Shown: positions 36,059 through 48,583, counted from the stretch's first letter. The stretch: 64,000 nt of DNA from Leclercia adecarboxylata (GCF_023639785.1 NZ_CP098325.1:1116001-1180000), one strand, 5' to 3'. Program-made: numbers and translations. The notes: generated by a model not told the origin, from the sequence alone.

Positions 36059-37009
36059 ATGTCGAAACAGGATGAACAGCGCTTGCTGGTGAAGATCGCC
36101 ACACTTTACTACAGCGAGAATAAAAAGCAGTCGGAGATTGCCTCCCTGCTGCACCTCTCGCAGTCCTTCGTGTCGCGGGCGCTGACCCGCTGCCAGAAAG
36201 AGGGGCTGGTGAAAATTACCGTCGTTCAGCCGACCAATATTTTCGTCTCGCTGGAAAAGGCGCTGGAAGAGCAGTATGGCATCCGCCAGGCCATCGTGGT
36301 GGACGTGGGGGAAGACCCGACTAACGCCCAGATCAAGCACGCCATCGGCAGCGCGGCGGCGCACTACGTTGAAACCCGCCTGCGCCCGGAAGACCTGGTG
36401 GGGATCTCCTCCTGGAGCAGCACTATCCGCTGCATGGTGGATGAGATGCACCCGCAGAATATCCGCGCCGCGGGGGTGATCCAGCTGCTGGGCGGCGTGG
36501 GCCCCAACGGCAACGTGCAGGCGACCATCCTTACCCAGCAGCTGGCGGCGCACCTCGGCTGCCCGGCTGGGCTACTGCCGTCCCAGAGCATTGAACACTC
36601 CGTTGAAGAGCGCGCCCGGCTGGTCAGCAGCCCGGACGTGGCGGCGGTGGTGGGTAAATTCGCCGAAGTGGACGTAGCCATTGTCGGCATCGGCGAGCTG
36701 GAGCCGTCGCAGCTGCTGAAAAACTCCGGCAACTACTACACCGAGGATATGCTCAAACTGCTGGCCGAACGCGGGGCAGTGGGGGATATCTGCCTGCATT
36801 ATTACGACGCCAACGGCGAGCCGGTGCTGAGCGCCGAAGAAGATCCGGTGATTGGTATGGAGCTGGCGCAGATCCGCGCCTGCCCGCAGGTGATTGCCCT
36901 GGCGGGCGGAGAAGAGAAACGCAACGCCATCCGCGGGGCGCTGGAAGGGAAGTATATTGATGTGTTGATCACCGATTACCCGACGGCGCGGAGTTTATTG
37001 AAAGGGTAG
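36059..37009 (+). CDS. SorC/DeoR-like sugar-binding transcriptional regulator
   Basis: The 316-residue protein has an N-terminal winged HTH (LLVKIATLYYSENKKQSEIASLLHLSQSFVSRALTRCQKEGL) and a SorC-type sugar-phosphate effector domain with GISSWSSTIR and VGIGELEPSQLL. AAGGGG six bases upstream supports the start. It lies between the two minus-strand sugar operons, whose promoters share an operator, and probably controls both in response to a phosphorylated intermediate. Confidence 0.88.
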   Translation: MSKQDEQRLLVKIATLYYSENKKQSEIASLLHLSQSFVSRALTRCQKEGLVKITVVQPTNIFVSLEKALEEQYGIRQAIVVDVGEDPTNAQIKHAIGSAAAHYVETRLRPEDLVGISSWSSTIRCMVDEMHPQNIRAAGVIQLLGGVGPNGNVQATILTQQLAAHLGCPAGLLPSQSIEHSVEERARLVSSPDVAAVVGKFAEVDVAIVGIGELEPSQLLKNSGNYYTEDMLKLLAERGAVGDICLHYYDANGEPVLSAEEDPVIGMELAQIRACPQVIALAGGEEKRNAIRGALEGKYIDVLITDYPTARSLLKG

Positions 37010-37037
37010 TTTTGCCCGGTATGGGTGCGGCCTGATG

Positions 37038-37070
37038 CCCTCACCCCGACCCTCTCCCACAGGGAGAGGG
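37038..37070. repeat. Short GAGAGGG-type inverted repeat
   Basis: CCCTCACCCCGACCCTCTCCC and GGGAGAGGG around an ACA loop form a hairpin. The left arm matches the 126-bp element at 14098 but the outer right arm is absent, so this is a half-unit. Confidence 0.7.
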
Positions 37071-37081
37071 AGCAAACACTA

Positions 37082-37107
37082 AAAACGGCAACGTGCGTTG
37101 CCGTTTT
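37082..37107. terminator. Bidirectional terminator between SorC gene and permease
   Basis: AAAACGGCAAC (37082-37092) and GTTGCCGTTTT (37097-37107) form a perfect 11-base stem with a four-base loop, and its A and T flanks make it usable from either direction. Confidence 0.9.
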
Positions 37108-37111
37108 GCTT

Positions 37112-38200
37112 TTACCTTCCCTCCATCACCGCCTTTTGCGCCACCACCGCCGCTTTCTGCTGCATCCGGTTTTGCATCTGGTCAATAATCACCGCCACGA
37201 TAATCACTATCCCTTTAATCACCATCTGCCAGAACTCGCTGACACCCATCATCACCAGCCCGTCGGCCAGAAAGCCGATAACAAAAGCCCCGATCAGCGT
37301 CCCGAGAATGGTGCCACGTCCGCCTGCCAGTGAGGTGCCGCCCAGCACCACCGCGGCGATGGCGTTCATCTCAAAGGCGGTGCCGTTCGCCGGATGGCTC
37401 GCCAGCAATTGCGCTGAGACGACAATCCCGGCGATGGCGGCGCAGAAGCCGGACAGGGTGTACACCAGCACCTTCACCTGCTTGACCCGCACCCCGGAGA
37501 GCTCTGCCGCGCGCTCGTTATCGCCGATGGCATAGACGTGGCGGCCAAAGGGCAGGCGACGGGCGATATAGGCGATCACCAGCGCCAGGACGATCATCAT
37601 CCAGATGGCCCACGGAATGCCGAGCAGCGTTCCGGCCCCAATCTCATCGAAACCGGTATTCCCCAGCTGCGGGTTACCGGAGAGCCCCGGGAAGGTCTGC
37701 CCGTCGGAGGTCAGCATCGCCGCGCCGCGCAGCACGTACATGGTGCCGAGGGTGCAGATAAAGGGCGCCACGTTGTAGCGGGTGATGATCCAGCCGTTCA
37801 TCGCCCCTATCAGCGCGCCAATCAGCAGCACAACGGGCACAATCACCCACACGCTCGGGAAGATGGCAATGCCAAACATCGGCAGCACAATGCCTTTGGT
37901 GATCATCCACCCGGCGATCATCCCGCATAGCCCAAGGGTTGCGCCAATGGAGAGATCAATCCCGGCGGTGATGATCACGAAGGTGATCCCCAGCGCCAGG
38001 AAGGCGTTGATGGCGATATGCTTAATCATGATCACCAGGCTGCCGGTGGAGAGAAAGCCCGGCACGGTCATGGTGAAGAAGCCGACAATCAGGAACAGCG
38101 CAATGAAGGTGCGCATTTTCAGCAGCAGCAGGAGGAGTTTTTCCCGGGAAGGCGCGGCCCCTTTTTGCGGCGTCAGCGCGACAGACTGTGTTGTTTTCAT
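37112..38200 (-). CDS. Ribose-type sugar ABC transporter permease (RbsC-like)
   Basis: The 362-residue protein has about ten membrane helices with the RbsC/BPD_transp_2 motifs (ITAGIDLSIGATLGLCGM, GMYVLRG-type loop, GDNERAAELSGVRV, GGTSLAGGRGTILGTLIGA). Start 38200, with AGGGG upstream, is preferred over 38218, which would overlap the ATPase gene. It is the last gene of the importer operon. Confidence 0.92.
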   Translation of the reverse strand: MKTTQSVALTPQKGAAPSREKLLLLLLKMRTFIALFLIVGFFTMTVPGFLSTGSLVIMIKHIAINAFLALGITFVIITAGIDLSIGATLGLCGMIAGWMITKGIVLPMFGIAIFPSVWVIVPVVLLIGALIGAMNGWIITRYNVAPFICTLGTMYVLRGAAMLTSDGQTFPGLSGNPQLGNTGFDEIGAGTLLGIPWAIWMMIVLALVIAYIARRLPFGRHVYAIGDNERAAELSGVRVKQVKVLVYTLSGFCAAIAGIVVSAQLLASHPANGTAFEMNAIAAVVLGGTSLAGGRGTILGTLIGAFVIGFLADGLVMMGVSEFWQMVIKGIVIIVAVIIDQMQNRMQQKAAVVAQKAVMEGR

Positions 38201-38201
38201 C

Positions 38202-39728
38202 TTAGAACCCCTGAGCACTTGCGGTTACCAGTGCCGACTCTTCGGCCCGATCGCGAACAATATCGGCAGTGAGTTTGCCGCCGGACATCACCAGAATGCG
38301 GTCAGATACCGCCATAATCTCTTTCAAATCCGAGGTGGAAAAGACCACCGCAATACCCTGCTGCGAGAGCTGCACCATCATGCGGAACACGTCCGCTTTG
38401 GCTCCCACGTCGATACCGCGCGTTGGCTCATCAAGGAACAGCACCTTGGGGTTGGTCAGCAGCGAGCGGCCAATCACCACCTTCTGCTGGTTCCCGCCGC
38501 TGAGCGCCTGGATCTCCACCTCCGGGGTCGAGACCTTAATCGACAGGTTGCCGATGGTGCTGGCCACCACCTCCTGCTCGGCCTTTTGCGCGATGGCAAA
38601 GCCGTGCTGCAGGCGACGCCAGAGGCTGGCGATGGTCAGGTTGCTGGCCACCGACGAGCCGGGAAAAATCCCGGTGCGCTTGCGGTCCTCCGGCACCAGG
38701 CTCATCCCCATGCGGATGCGCTCGGCGGTAGTCAGACGCTGGGGCACCGGTTTGCTGTCGAGCCACAGCTTGCCGAGATAGTTGCGCTCGGTGCCGAGCA
38801 TGCACTCAAACAGCTCGGTGCGCCCGGCCCCCATCAGGCCGTAGATGCCGACGATCTCCCCGGCCTTCACCTGGAAACTGACGTCGTTCACCACCCTGTT
38901 CCCGGCGCCATTCACGCAGGTGATGTGTTCCGCCTCCAGCACCGGCGCGCCGAAGGTGCGGCCCGGCTCCAGGAAGTTGCTCACCGGATCGCTGCCGAGC
39001 ATCTCGCGCACGATCCAGGGCACGTCGATCTCCTGTACCTTCGCCTCGGCCTGGAACCTGCCGTCGCGCAGAATGGTGATCACATCCCCTATCGCCATCA
39101 GCTCTTCCAGCCGGTGGGAGATATAGATGAGGGTGACCCCCTGGCGGGTCAGCTCGCGGATCACCCGGAACAGGATCTCCACTTCGGTTTTACTGAGTGC
39201 CGAGGTGGGCTCGTCGAGGATCAGGATGTCGGCATCCTCGGCCAGGGCTTTGGCGATCTCAATCAGCTGCTGCTGTCCCACCTTCAGGTTGCCCACCAGC
39301 TCGCGCGGAGAGATTGGCTGATCGAGGCGTTTCAGCAGCTCCGCGGTGCGGGCCTCCTGCCCGGCCTCGTTGATCGGCGTGACCCCTTTTTGCAGCTCGC
39401 GACCAAGAAAAACGTTCTCCGCCACGTTGAGGTTTTCAAACAGATTCAGCTCCTGATGCACCATGCCAATCCCGTGGCGGGCGGCATCCCGGGTGCTGGA
39501 AAACGTCACCTGCTGACCGTTGAGCCACATCTCGCCGAGGCTGGGCTGCTGGACGCCGGCAAGGATTTTCATCAGCGTCGACTTCCCGGCCCCGTTCTCG
39601 CCGATAATCACGTTCACTTTGCCGCGCCAGACGCGGTAATCGACCTTGTCCAGCGCCACGGTGCCGGGAAACAGCATCGAGATCCCGCGGGTGCTGAGGA
39701 TAATGTCATCTGCCGGGCTCTCGCTCAT
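38202..39728 (-). CDS. Ribose-type sugar ABC transporter ATPase (RbsA/MglA-like)
   Basis: About 508 residues with two fused ATPase domains. The first has GENGAGKST and LILDEPTSALSKTE, and the second GLMGAGRTE with LSGGNQQKVVIGRSLL and VLFLDEPTRGIDVGAK. ATG 39728 overlaps the upstream stop by one base (TGATG) with AGGAG eight bases before; GTG 39731 is an alternative. Confidence 0.92.
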   Translation of the reverse strand: MSESPADDIILSTRGISMLFPGTVALDKVDYRVWRGKVNVIIGENGAGKSTLMKILAGVQQPSLGEMWLNGQQVTFSSTRDAARHGIGMVHQELNLFENLNVAENVFLGRELQKGVTPINEAGQEARTAELLKRLDQPISPRELVGNLKVGQQQLIEIAKALAEDADILILDEPTSALSKTEVEILFRVIRELTRQGVTLIYISHRLEELMAIGDVITILRDGRFQAEAKVQEIDVPWIVREMLGSDPVSNFLEPGRTFGAPVLEAEHITCVNGAGNRVVNDVSFQVKAGEIVGIYGLMGAGRTELFECMLGTERNYLGKLWLDSKPVPQRLTTAERIRMGMSLVPEDRKRTGIFPGSSVASNLTIASLWRRLQHGFAIAQKAEQEVVASTIGNLSIKVSTPEVEIQALSGGNQQKVVIGRSLLTNPKVLFLDEPTRGIDVGAKADVFRMMVQLSQQGIAVVFSTSDLKEIMAVSDRILVMSGGKLTADIVRDRAEESALVTASAQGF

Positions 39729-40336
39729 CACGGCGTCTCCTGTTTCAGTTCCAGCGCCGTCGCATCCACCGCTTTGCCCGCGTTCAGGGTGGCGGCGAAC
39801 AGGACGGTGGCATCTTTGCCGCTCCAGCTCTCGTCGATTTTCGGCAGATGCTTCACCGCCTCGCGGTTCAGGGCGCGGGAGAGCTGGGCATACTGCACCT
39901 GATTGGTAAACTCATCGAAGCGGAACCCGGCGGCGTCGCGGATGGCGTTGCCGCGCATTACCGGCCCGGTCTGAATGTCCACCGGCTGGCCGTTCACCGT
40001 CATCACCAGCTTCTGCTCGCGTTCGTTGCTGGCATCCACGCGCTCCACCTTGCCGGTAAGGCGCACGAAGACGCTCTGCGGTTTGGCTGCCGGCGTGTTC
40101 AGCTGGGTGGAGAGGGCGCTGGCGTCCAGGGCGTGATTTTTTGCGGCGTCGAGGATCCGCGGCTGCCAGGTTTGTTGCGCGATCTGCTGTGGAGTCTGGT
40201 TGTCAAAGCTCGCTTTGGCGTTGGGATCGGCAGGCATAATCGGCTTGCCGTTCTCATCCAGATCCACCACGGTGCAGGCCGTCAGCAACAGGGCGGCAGC
40301 GCCTGTCAGCGTGGCGCCCCATTGTGTTAAACGCAT
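39728..40336 (-). CDS. DUF2291 family lipoprotein
   Basis: The 202-residue protein has a lipoprotein signal (MRLTQWGATLTGAAALLLTAC, lipobox Cys21), then a periplasmic domain with FVRLTGKVERVD and VRQ-free NGQPVDIQTGPVMRGNAIRDA. DUF2291 proteins are found in ribose-type ABC operons for uncommon sugars. The precise role, perhaps linking binding protein and permease, is unknown. It lies between the binding protein and the ATPase. Confidence 0.85.
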   Translation of the reverse strand: MRLTQWGATLTGAAALLLTACTVVDLDENGKPIMPADPNAKASFDNQTPQQIAQQTWQPRILDAAKNHALDASALSTQLNTPAAKPQSVFVRLTGKVERVDASNEREQKLVMTVNGQPVDIQTGPVMRGNAIRDAAGFRFDEFTNQVQYAQLSRALNREAVKHLPKIDESWSGKDATVLFAATLNAGKAVDATALELKQETP

Positions 40337-40347
40337 ACTGCCTCCGC

Positions 40348-41358
<1,011 letters not shown>

Positions 41359-41365
41359 TTAAACT

Positions 41366-41412
41366 GTCTACGGTTCAGGCCGCTAATTTGTTTAAAAGGA
41401 GAAAAGGATCAC
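41366..41412 (+). repeat. Third, diverged copy of the sugar-locus control sequence
   Basis: GTCTACGGTT (41366-41375) and AAGGAGAAAAGGATCAC (41396-41412) occur with almost the same spacing as in the 71-bp repeat (30 versus 31 bases). Together with 41304-41319 this makes the whole 110-bp region homologous to 33935-34045. Confidence 0.75.
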
Positions 41413-41424
41413 GATCCTGAGCAA

Positions 41425-42069
41425 TTATTCATCACAGATCAGGGTGACAACCCTGGTGTCCGAACGCAGCCAGTGCGCGGTAAATGCCTGATTTTGTGCA
41501 AAGGGGGGAAGGGGGCGAGTCAGGGTTAAGGTCAGAGTATCCTTGCTCAGCGTCGTGACGCGGGCGCACTCAAACCCCATCCAGGCCTGCACCTGAGGGA
41601 AGAGCGCTTTGAACAGGCTCTCTTTGGCGCTGAACGCCAGGGTAAAGGCCAGGGGGAAGGGAAGGCCGCATTCGGCCAGCACCCGGGCTTCCTGAACATC
41701 AATCACTCCGTCCTGAATCTCGCGGGCTTCGCTTTCAGCGACGATTGCCTCGCAATCGATACCTGTCATCCCCTTATCGCGGCAAATCGCCACGGCCTGG
41801 GTGCCGCTGTGGGAGAGGCTGCCGCTGACCCCCGCAGGCCACAGGGGTTCCCCGCTGGGGCCGATGGCGGGAACGGCCCGGCGGTTCAGAGCATGAAAGG
41901 CGGCGATGCGCCCGGCCAGATGGTCGGCTTTGCGCTTGCGCCCGGCGTCTGCGAGCTGGTGGTGGTGCGGGAGCCAGAGCAGATCGGCGTCGCTGAAGGT
42001 GGCCGGATCGAAGGTGATGCGGTGAACGGTCTGTCCGGCGAGAAGAAATGTGGCGTGGTGAGTGTGCAT
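41425..42069 (-). CDS. entD: Enterobactin synthase 4'-phosphopantetheinyl transferase EntD
   Basis: The 214-residue protein has the Sfp-type motifs GIDCE (Mg2+ site) and FSAKESLFKA. It loads the phosphopantetheine arm onto EntB and EntF for enterobactin synthesis. E. coli EntD is about 206-209 residues. In E. coli it precedes fepA; here it is followed by fhlA on the same strand with 48 bases between. Flanks of the sugar region to one side and FHL genes to the other suggest rearrangement. Confidence 0.93.
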   Translation of the reverse strand: MHTHHATFLLAGQTVHRITFDPATFSDADLLWLPHHHQLADAGRKRKADHLAGRIAAFHALNRRAVPAIGPSGEPLWPAGVSGSLSHSGTQAVAICRDKGMTGIDCEAIVAESEAREIQDGVIDVQEARVLAECGLPFPLAFTLAFSAKESLFKALFPQVQAWMGFECARVTTLSKDTLTLTLTRPLPPFAQNQAFTAHWLRSDTRVVTLICDE

Positions 42070-42117
42070 ATTCTTCTCGCGGTGGACAAAAGGAGAGGTA
42101 GTTTAGCCTGGTGTGGC

Positions 42118-44202
<2,085 letters not shown>

Positions 44203-44253
44203 GCGTTATATCCAGAGTATCCAGAAAAATGAGCGGCGTATGCGCCGCCCGGA

Positions 44254-45264
44254 TCAGCAAATTCGCGGCAGTGGCTCGCTGTGGGGCAAATTCAGGGTCC
44301 GTTTTACGCCATACAGCCCGGTGAGTCGCACCCCTTTGTGCGCAACCACCTCGCCAATAATGGCGGCGTTTGTTCCCAACGGATGTGCCCGCAGCCGCGC
44401 CAGCACCCGTTCGGCGGCCTGGCGTTCCACCACGATAGCCAGCTTGCCTTCGTTGGCAAAGTTGAGCGGGTCCAGGCCCAGCAGCTCGCACGCCCCGCGC
44501 ACGGCGGGCCTCACCGGCAGGCTGCCTTCCTCTATTTCAATCCCGCAGCCGCTGCTGGCGGCAAACTCGTGGGCCACGGCATTTACGCCGCCACGGGTGG
44601 CATCCCGCAGGGCTTTGATGCCGGGCTCGCCGCGCAGGGCCTGAATCAGCGGGGTCAGCACCGCGCAGTCGCTTTGCAGATCCCCTTCCAGACCTAACCC
44701 CTCGCGCAGATTAAGAATGGTAGCACCGTGATCGCCGAGGGTACCGCTCACCAGCAGCACATCCCCGGCCTGAATCTGGCGCATTCCCCAGTTTACCCCC
44801 TCGGGAACGGAACCGATACCGGCGGTATTGATAAACACCTTATCCGCCGCGCCGCGCGGCACCACCTTGGTATCGCCGGTGACGATGCTGATGCCCGCCG
44901 CTGCCGCCGTATTCGCCATGCTGGTGACGATGCGCTCCAGGGTCGCCATCTCCAGCCCCTCTTCGAGAATAAACCCGCACGAAAGCCAGCGCGGAATAGC
45001 GCCGCTTACCGCCACGTCGTTGGCGGTGCCGCAGACCGCCAGCTTGCCGATATCGCCTCCGGGAAAGAACAGTGGGTCAATCACGTAGCTGTCGGTGGAG
45101 AAGGCCAGCCGGTCGCCGTGGGCGGTCAGCTCGTGCAGCGGAATGCGGGCCTGATCTTCCTGTTCATCCAGCAGCGGGTTGCTGAAGGCGCGCATAAAAA
45201 GCGTGCCGATCAGCTGCTGCATCGCCTGTCCGCCGCTGCCGTGGGCGAGGGTAATCTGTTTCAA
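44254..45264 (-). CDS. hypE: Hydrogenase maturation factor HypE
   Basis: The 336-residue protein equals E. coli HypE in length and ends PRIC. The C-terminal Cys336 is the thiocarbamate carrier that HypE dehydrates to thiocyanate for the NiFe cyanide ligands. The PurM-like fold (LAHGSGGQAMQQLI, STDSYVIDPLFFPGG, GTANDVAVSGA, VTGDTKVV) is complete. ATG overlaps the hypD stop (ATGA). Confidence 0.97.
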   Translation of the reverse strand: MKQITLAHGSGGQAMQQLIGTLFMRAFSNPLLDEQEDQARIPLHELTAHGDRLAFSTDSYVIDPLFFPGGDIGKLAVCGTANDVAVSGAIPRWLSCGFILEEGLEMATLERIVTSMANTAAAAGISIVTGDTKVVPRGAADKVFINTAGIGSVPEGVNWGMRQIQAGDVLLVSGTLGDHGATILNLREGLGLEGDLQSDCAVLTPLIQALRGEPGIKALRDATRGGVNAVAHEFAASSGCGIEIEEGSLPVRPAVRGACELLGLDPLNFANEGKLAIVVERQAAERVLARLRAHPLGTNAAIIGEVVAHKGVRLTGLYGVKRTLNLPHSEPLPRIC

Positions 45265-46382
45265 CTTTCACACTCCTGAGAACGGTACTGATACCAGGCG
45301 CTGCACGCCCCTTCCGATGAGACCATCAGCGCGCCAAAGGCGCTTTGCGGTGTACATTTCCCGCCAAACAGCGGGCACTGGGCCGGTTTGCAGCGTCCGG
45401 TCAACACCTCGCCGCAGCGCGCGTCGGGGTCGTCGCACACCGCCTGCGCCCGGGGGCGGAAGTGACGCTCGGCGTCAAACCGGCGATACCCTTCGGTAAG
45501 ATGCACCCCGGAGAGGGCGATCACCCCCAGCCCGCGCCATTCGCTGTCGCCTTCCACGCCAAACACCTCGGCGATGGCGGCCTGGGCCACGGCGTTGCCC
45601 GCTTCCGGCACGATACGGCGGTACTGATTCTCCACCTGGCTGACGCCGGCGATCTTCTGCTCCACCAGCATCAGCACGCCCTGCAACAAATCTACCGGCT
45701 CAAAACCGGCCACCGCCAGCGGGCGCTGGTGATCGGCGGCGATAAAATCGTAGGCGTGGGTGCCAATCACCATGCTGACGTGGCCGGGGGCCAGGAAAGC
45801 GTCGATGCCGTTTTCCGGCTGCGCCAGCAGGCTTTTCAGCACCGGGATCAGCGTGATGTGCTGGCAGAAAAAGAAGAAGTTCTGCACGTTAAGCGCTTTT
45901 GCCTGGCGCAGGGTCAGGGCGGTGGCGGGCATGGTGGTTTCAAACCCCAGCCCGAAGAAGACCACTTTGCGATCCGGGTTCTGCCGGGCCAGCTTCAGGG
46001 CGTCGGCGGGGGAGTAGATGATCCGCACGTCCGCCCCGCGCATCCGGGCATCCAGCAGCGAACCGTGTTGCCCCGGCACCCGCATCGCGTCACCGAAGGT
46101 GCAGAAGATCACCTCCGGGTGGCTGGCGATTTCGATGCAGGTGTCGATCCGCCCCATCGGCAGGACGCACACCGGACAGCCGGGGCCGTGAATAAACTCG
46201 ATGTTGTCGGGCAGGAGCTGGTCCAGCCCGAACTTAAAGATGGCGTGGGTGTGCCCGCCGCACACCTCCATAATGCGCAGCGGACGCGCGGCGGTGTAGC
46301 TCAGCAGTCCGGCCCGGGCCTTGAGGGCCGCGATCAGCTGCATCACCTTCTGCGGGTCGCGGTATTCATCAACAAAGCGCAT
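45261..46382 (-). CDS. hypD: Hydrogenase maturation factor HypD
   Basis: The 373-residue Fe-S protein has the conserved CGGHTH and GPGCPVCVLP motifs and C-terminal cysteines (CDDPDARCGEVLTGRCKPAQCPLFGGKCTP) for its 4Fe-4S cluster. With HypC it is the scaffold on which the Fe(CN)2CO unit is assembled. Its start overlaps the hypC stop by one base. Confidence 0.97.
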   Translation of the reverse strand: MRFVDEYRDPQKVMQLIAALKARAGLLSYTAARPLRIMEVCGGHTHAIFKFGLDQLLPDNIEFIHGPGCPVCVLPMGRIDTCIEIASHPEVIFCTFGDAMRVPGQHGSLLDARMRGADVRIIYSPADALKLARQNPDRKVVFFGLGFETTMPATALTLRQAKALNVQNFFFFCQHITLIPVLKSLLAQPENGIDAFLAPGHVSMVIGTHAYDFIAADHQRPLAVAGFEPVDLLQGVLMLVEQKIAGVSQVENQYRRIVPEAGNAVAQAAIAEVFGVEGDSEWRGLGVIALSGVHLTEGYRRFDAERHFRPRAQAVCDDPDARCGEVLTGRCKPAQCPLFGGKCTPQSAFGALMVSSEGACSAWYQYRSQECES

Positions 46383-46660
46383 CAGCGACGCTCCTCGCCA
46401 AACAGCAGCGACCCGACGTCCGGCTCCACCTCAAACATGTTTTGCAGGGCGGCGAGGGTGTCCAGCGCCTCCGCCTCGTCAATCACGCTCATGGCAAAGC
46501 CAACGTGGACCAGCACCCACTGCCCGAGGCGGCTGCGGCCGTTTTCGTCGCAATCGCCAACGAGGGTCAGATCCACGTCGCGCAGCACGCCGCAGACCTC
46601 GACGCTGGCCAGCATCCCATCATGAATGGCGCTGATTTTTCCTGGAACCCCTATGCACAT
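46382..46660 (-). CDS. hypC: Hydrogenase maturation chaperone HypC
   Basis: The 92-residue HypC/HupF/HybG-family protein begins MCIGVPGKI, with essential Cys2 exposed once Met is removed. It carries the Fe(CN)2CO unit to the HycE precursor. It overlaps hypB by ten bases and hypD by one. Confidence 0.96.
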   Translation of the reverse strand: MCIGVPGKISAIHDGMLASVEVCGVLRDVDLTLVGDCDENGRSRLGQWVLVHVGFAMSVIDEAEALDTLAALQNMFEVEPDVGSLLFGEERR

Positions 46661-47523
46661 CGTTGCGCCTCCAGCCAGGCAAGCCAGGCGTCCATCCCGT
46701 CGCCCCGGGTGGCGGAGACTAACAGAATCTCAATGTCCGGGTTCACTTCCCGGGCGGCGGCGAGGCATTTTTCCACGTCAAAGTTCAGGTAGGGCAGCAG
46801 GTCCACCTTGTTGAGCAGCATGACGGACGCGGCGGCGAACATATGCGGGTACTTGAGCGGTTTGTCCTCCCCCTCGGTGACGGAAAGCACCGCCACCTTA
46901 TGGCGCTCGCCGAGATCGAAGCTGGCCGGGCAGACCAAATTGCCGACGTTCTCAATAAACATGATCCCGCCATCCGCCAGCGGCAGGCGCGTCATCGCAT
47001 CCCCGATCATCTGCGCGTCGAGGTGACAGCCCTTGCCGGTGTTCACCTGGATGGCCGGGGTGCCGGTGGCGCGGATCCGCTCGGCGTCGTTGACGGTCTG
47101 CTGATCGCCTTCGATCACCGCGCAGGGCACGCGCTGCTGCAGGCGCTTTAGGGTCTCGGTCAGCAGGGTGGTTTTACCGGAGCCGGGGCTGGAGACCAGA
47201 TTCAGCGCCAGCTGCCTGCGGGCGCTGAACAGGGTGCGGTTGCGCCGGGCAATACCATTATTTTTGCCCAGCACATCCATCTCGATTTCAACCATTTTGC
47301 GCTGGCTGAGGCCGGGGGCGTGGGTCCCCGCTTCGCCGTGGCCGTAATCCAGCTGGCCTGCCAGCGGCTCTGCCGGGGCAAAAGCCCGGGCGTCGACGCG
47401 GGTGATGCGCAGCGCCGGGCGCGTGGCTGGCGCAAAGGGCGCGCTGCGAAAAGCAGAGTGAGGGTTATGCTCGTCGCCTTCAATACAGAGGTTGCCCCGA
47501 TCGCAACCGCAGGTGGTACACAT
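46651..47523 (-). CDS. hypB: Hydrogenase nickel-insertion GTPase HypB
   Basis: The 290-residue GTPase has the N-terminal CTTCGCD metal motif (residues 2-8), a P-loop in [12 protein letters not shown], and GVPA-type ENVGNLVCP metal-binding residues of the G domain, with NKVD ([10 protein letters not shown]) for guanine. It inserts nickel with HypA. The N-terminal His-rich stretch is short, suggesting insertion rather than storage. Confidence 0.97.
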   Translation of the reverse strand: MCTTCGCDRGNLCIEGDEHNPHSAFRSAPFAPATRPALRITRVDARAFAPAEPLAGQLDYGHGEAGTHAPGLSQRKMVEIEMDVLGKNNGIARRNRTLFSARRQLALNLVSSPGSGKTTLLTETLKRLQQRVPCAVIEGDQQTVNDAERIRATGTPAIQVNTGKGCHLDAQMIGDAMTRLPLADGGIMFIENVGNLVCPASFDLGERHKVAVLSVTEGEDKPLKYPHMFAAASVMLLNKVDLLPYLNFDVEKCLAAAREVNPDIEILLVSATRGDGMDAWLAWLEAQRCA

Positions 47524-47526
47524 GGT

Positions 47527-47877
47527 TTACTCCTGTTCAATTTCCAGACGCATGATATGCAGCCCGTCGTCGGCGACGATATTCAGGTTTGCCCCGCCGC
47601 ACTGCGGGCAGAGGCGTACGCGGTGGGTCACCAGCTCGACGTACGCGTTGCAGTCCTGACACCAGCATTCCGCCTGCTGCTCGTCGAGATGCAGGGCGCA
47701 GCCTTCGGCAACCGTCTCCCGGCATACCAGCTCAAAACAAAACTGCAGGGCGCTGCTCTCCACGCAGGAGAACGCCCCGACGCGCAGCCAGACCCCCGTC
47801 ACGCGTTTCGCCTGATGCTGATGGGCCTGTTTTTCGATCAATTCCAGCGCCTGCTGGCAGAGGGTGATTTCGTGCAT
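47527..47877 (-). CDS. hypA: Hydrogenase nickel-insertion protein HypA
   Basis: From ATG 47877 the product has 116 residues as in E. coli. Nickel ligand His2 is present (MHEITLCQQ) and the zinc site is formed by CWCQDC and CPQCGG cysteine pairs. First gene of hypABCDE. A sigma-54 promoter lies upstream at 47909-47925. Longer in-frame readings run into the promoter and are rejected. Confidence 0.95.
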   Translation of the reverse strand: MHEITLCQQALELIEKQAHQHQAKRVTGVWLRVGAFSCVESSALQFCFELVCRETVAEGCALHLDEQQAECWCQDCNAYVELVTHRVRLCPQCGGANLNIVADDGLHIMRLEIEQE

Positions 47878-47908
47878 TGTGCTGTTCCCGGTGAAGTCTG
47901 GCCGGATA

Positions 47909-47925
47909 AAGCAATATTGATGCCA
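47909..47925 (-). promoter_or_regulatory. Sigma-54 promoter of hypABCDE-fhlA
   Basis: On the minus strand TGGCATCAATATTGCTT matches the -24/-12 consensus, with GG and GC 12 bases apart and 32 bases before hypA. Confidence 0.85.
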
Positions 47926-47972
47926 TGTTTTGGCGGCGAAGGACGAAAGCGGGCAGGGCGCGCGGTCAAAGA

Positions 47973-47993
47973 TGACGAAATGACATGTCATTT
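47973..47993. promoter_or_regulatory. Candidate FhlA binding site between hypA and hycA
   Basis: TGACGAAATGACA (47973-47985) overlaps the perfect 16-base palindrome AAATGACATGTCATTT (47978-47993). It lies about 50-60 bases from both divergent sigma-54 promoters, as expected for a shared activator site. Related sequences occur before hycB and hydN. Confidence 0.6.
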
Positions 47994-48050
47994 ATTGTGA
48001 TTGTGGCGGCTTAAAAATTTATTTCTTTTAAAAATCAAATAATTAAAAAA

Positions 48051-48067
48051 TGGCATGAAACGTGCTT
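48051..48067 (+). promoter_or_regulatory. Sigma-54 promoter of hycABCDEFGHI
   Basis: TGGCATGAAACGTGCTT has GG (48052-48053) and GC (48064-48065) at the correct 12-base spacing, 42 bases upstream of the hycA start. Confidence 0.85.
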
Positions 48068-48109
48068 AGGGAAGCCAACTCTTTACACATTACGCATCAG
48101 GTACGTCAC

Positions 48110-48568
48110 ATGACACTTTCCGAACTCAGTGAGAAAGCCAATATCATCGCCGGACAGCAGCGGGTACTTCGTTCCCACTGGAACCACTACGGCAATTCGT
48201 TGATTCAGGCCATCACCCTCTCTAAAGCCAGCCTGCACCTTACCGTGGGCTGCAACACCGACAGCGGGCTTGGCTTCTGGCTGTTCGACCACTTCCTTAT
48301 CCGCGTCACGCCCGAGCAGGCGTTCAACGGCCATATCTTCAATTACACCGTCGAAGTGCGCGACAACCCCGAGAGCGTGCTGATTGGCCGCGCCCGTCTG
48401 AGCGACGACGGCATGCTGGACGAGGAGATCAACATCGACCAGCGCGAGGCGGTGCTGAACCATTTCCTGAATAAAATCAGCGGGGTTTACGCCGCGCTTT
48501 ACCAGGCAACGCAACGCGGCGAATCCCTGACCCTCGCCGTACTCGCGCAGCACCATGCTGCGGTCTGA
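48110..48568 (+). CDS. hycA: HycA, negative regulator of formate hydrogenlyase
   Basis: From ATG 48110 the product has 152 residues (E. coli 153) and starts MTLSELSEKANIIAGQQRVLRSHW. HycA opposes FhlA activation. The first gene of the hyc operon. An earlier in-frame start at 48062 lies in the sigma-54 promoter and is rejected. No enzyme motif is visible, as in the family. Confidence 0.93.
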   Translation: MTLSELSEKANIIAGQQRVLRSHWNHYGNSLIQAITLSKASLHLTVGCNTDSGLGFWLFDHFLIRVTPEQAFNGHIFNYTVEVRDNPESVLIGRARLSDDGMLDEEINIDQREAVLNHFLNKISGVYAALYQATQRGESLTLAVLAQHHAAV

Positions 48569-48583
48569 GCCGGGTGTCGACAG

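Noticed and set aside
37782..39902. A 706-codon open frame on the plus strand
   Set aside because: Antisense to the permease and ATPase genes; composition is a His/Gln-rich mirror of those proteins.
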